NCBI GenBank assembly: GCA_035690725.1
Contig: DASSKF010000189.1
Location: 1-6,382 of the forward strand
Length of the DNA: 6,382 nucleotides
Direction: 5' to 3'
Origin: DASSKF01 sp035690725
GTDB lineage: Bacteria > Actinomycetota > Actinomycetes > Actinomycetales > Dermatophilaceae
Below are positions 5,441 through 6,382 of the stretch, piece after piece (the stretch's first letter is position 1; each line of letters opens with the position of its first letter). The position numbers and the translations under genes are program-made. The notes beneath the pieces are model-generated. The model was not told where the DNA came from and ran no database searches. It saw only the letters and a program-made list of their open reading frames with translations.

Positions 5441-5742
5441 TGGCGACGATCAAACAGGGGTACTCGCGCTGGGACTCCGCCGACCAACTGAAGTCCCTCG
5501 AAGACATCGGCTACTACCTGGAGGCCGTTCTTGACGAGGCCAGTGACGACCCAGAGTTCATAGCGGTCGCGCTCGGCAACGTTGCCCGCTCCCAGAACTT
5601 CAGCGAGCTGGCACGCAAGCTGGGCATGAGCCGCGAGGGTCTCTACAAGGCACTCTCCGAGAATGGCAATCCGAGCTTCGCGACCATCCTGAAGGTCGCC
5701 AAGGCGCTCGGCCTACGCCTGGAGTTCCACGCGGTCGCCTGA
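5440..5742 (+). CDS. HigA-like antitoxin (HI1420-type addiction module antidote)
   Basis: A 100-residue DNA-binding antitoxin that would neutralise the upstream toxin and repress the operon. The N-terminal half (SADQLKSLEDIGYYLEAVLD, residues 13-32) has the family's characteristic toxin-facing helix, followed by DDPEFIAVALGNVARSQ. Residues 54-95 (FSELARKLGMSREGLYKALS, then ENGNPSFATILKVAKALGLR) form an HTH of the XRE/lambda-Cro class. ATG 5440 overlaps the toxin stop as TGATG, so translation is coupled; AAGGA lies 9 nt upstream. A GTG at 5437 is an alternative that adds one residue. The length is normal and the frame is open to TGA 5740-5742. Codon use (for example ATA) is less G/C-rich than the left-hand genes, as for acquired DNA. 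With its toxin broken it may persist as an orphan antitoxin or anti-addiction factor. Confidence 0.9.
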   Translation: MATIKQGYSRWDSADQLKSLEDIGYYLEAVLDEASDDPEFIAVALGNVARSQNFSELARKLGMSREGLYKALSENGNPSFATILKVAKALGLRLEFHAVA

Positions 5743-5760
5743 CGGAAGGGCCATCTCCGT

Positions 5761-5775
5761 GGCCGCTGCGCGGCC
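5761..5775. terminator. Hairpin between convergent antitoxin and relaxase genes
   Basis: GGCCGC (5761-5766) and GCGGCC (5770-5775) form a perfect 6-bp stem with loop TGC in the 39-bp gap between the antitoxin stop (5742) and the relaxase stop (5782). This convergent position suits a bidirectional terminator. No T-tract is present. Confidence 0.45.
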
Positions 5776-5781
5776 GGAACC

Positions 5782-6382
5782 TCACAGTTCGGGCCGGGCC
5801 GGGGAGAACTCGGGCCTGAGGGGTTGCCCGAAGGCCGGGCGTGTGCCTTGTGGGTTCTCCTGGCTGATCTGCGTGGCGGCGGTGGCTGCGGTCTGGGGGA
5901 GCTGGCGTTGTGCCTCCTGCTCGGCGGAGCTGGCGGGGCTGCCGAGGCTGCTGTCGGGGTGGGTGATGTGCCAGTGGTCGCGGTAGGCGGCCACGGGTGG
6001 CGACTTGCCGGAACCAGGCCTTGCGGCGGTTTGGGTCGACCGGTGGGTGTCCGAGCCGGGCGGCCCAGGGCTGGTGCTGTTCGATGGCTGCCGTCGCGAG
6101 GTGGCGGGCGCGGTCGCGGATCAGGGCGGGGTCGTCGGCGCCGTTCAGGAACCGGCCCTGCACGAGTCGGGGGAAGGCCTTGTGCACGTTCAGGCCGGCG
6201 CCCTCAGCTTGGCGCAGGGCGGTCAGCAGCGGTCGGTGGGCCGGTGAGTCGCGGACGGCCTGGAGTTGGTCGGGTGCCAGGCCGCTCCCGGCCAGCAGGT
6301 CGTCATACCGGCCGTGCTCGGCACGGGGCGCGAGGGTTCGGTACTCGGCCCACAGCCGGGCGATGCCGTGCCGCTCGTCCCA
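5782..6382 (-). pseudogene. TrwC/MobF-type conjugative relaxase, C-terminal part, frameshifted
   Basis: The gene enters from the right edge and ends at TGA 5784-5782. Read from 6382 it gives LWAEYRTLAP, LLAGSGLAPDQLQAVRDSPA, HRPLLTALRQAEG, FPRLVQGR and ARLGHPPVDPNRRKAWFRQVAT. In the adjacent frame it continues VAAYRDHWHITHPDSSLGSP and a low-complexity tail ending in RPEL. This is the C-terminal end of actinobacterial MobF relaxase-helicases, which nick and lead a strand during conjugation; the N-terminal relaxase and helicase domains lie outside the window. One extra base in the CCC run (complement 5995-5997) breaks the frame between QVAT and VAAYRD, so translation would run on out of frame. 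In addition FLNGADDPALIRDRARHLAT looks shortened compared with the family, consistent with an in-frame deletion of some tens of residues. The gene places the integrase and toxin-antitoxin genes within an integrative conjugative or mobilisable element. Confidence 0.75.

Noticed and set aside
1..6382. CRISPR arrays, tRNA/rRNA genes, insertion sequences, riboswitches, wholly new defence system
   Set aside because: No regularly spaced repeats, cloverleaf, transposase or recognised riboswitch is visible by eye; the right-hand genes belong to known integrase, toxin-antitoxin and relaxase families.

Overview
The window comes from a GC-rich actinobacterial genome. Third codon positions are overwhelmingly G or C, GTG starts are used, and gene families are typically actinobacterial. 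The genus cannot be named from this sequence. I do not see a wholly new biological system. The window shows an ordinary chromosomal segment followed by the edge of a decaying integrative/conjugative element.

Left part (1-1101, all minus strand): the 5' end of a gene for a small secreted protein, cut by the window edge; a short Pro/Thr/Ser-rich lipoprotein gene; and a collapsed short-chain dehydrogenase (SDR) gene. The SDR relic keeps its ribosome binding site and the N-terminal nucleotide-binding motif, but is joined out of frame to a short tail.

Middle (1177-4121): a LacI-family repressor on the minus strand and a 12-TM-type MFS transporter on the plus strand diverge from only 33 bp between start codons. 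That gap holds a perfect 10-bp palindrome of LacI-operator type, and neither start has a clear Shine-Dalgarno, so both transcripts look leaderless or nearly so. The likely logic is that the repressor controls itself and the transporter from one operator until a small effector is present. A single-domain GNAT acetyltransferase with its own RBS follows on the plus strand.

Right part (4122-6382): a mobile-element relic. A 272-bp intergenic stretch carries a hairpin and two 11-bp direct repeats set 21 bp apart just upstream of a tyrosine integrase pseudogene. That integrase has four separable lesions: TAC to TAG, a 5-bp tandem duplication, an internal deletion that removed the first catalytic Arg, and a C-terminal frameshift. 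Next comes a HigB/HigA-type (HI1419/HI1420-like) toxin-antitoxin pair behind a palindromic putative operator. The toxin reading frame is broken by one extra C, while the antitoxin is intact and overlaps the toxin stop (TGATG). Convergent with it, on the minus strand and running off the right edge, is the C-terminal part of a TrwC/MobF-type conjugative relaxase with an extra C and probably an internal deletion. The three chromosomal genes in the middle are frame-perfect. This argues that the clustered lesions are real decay and not poor sequence, although the two single-C insertions deserve a read-level check.
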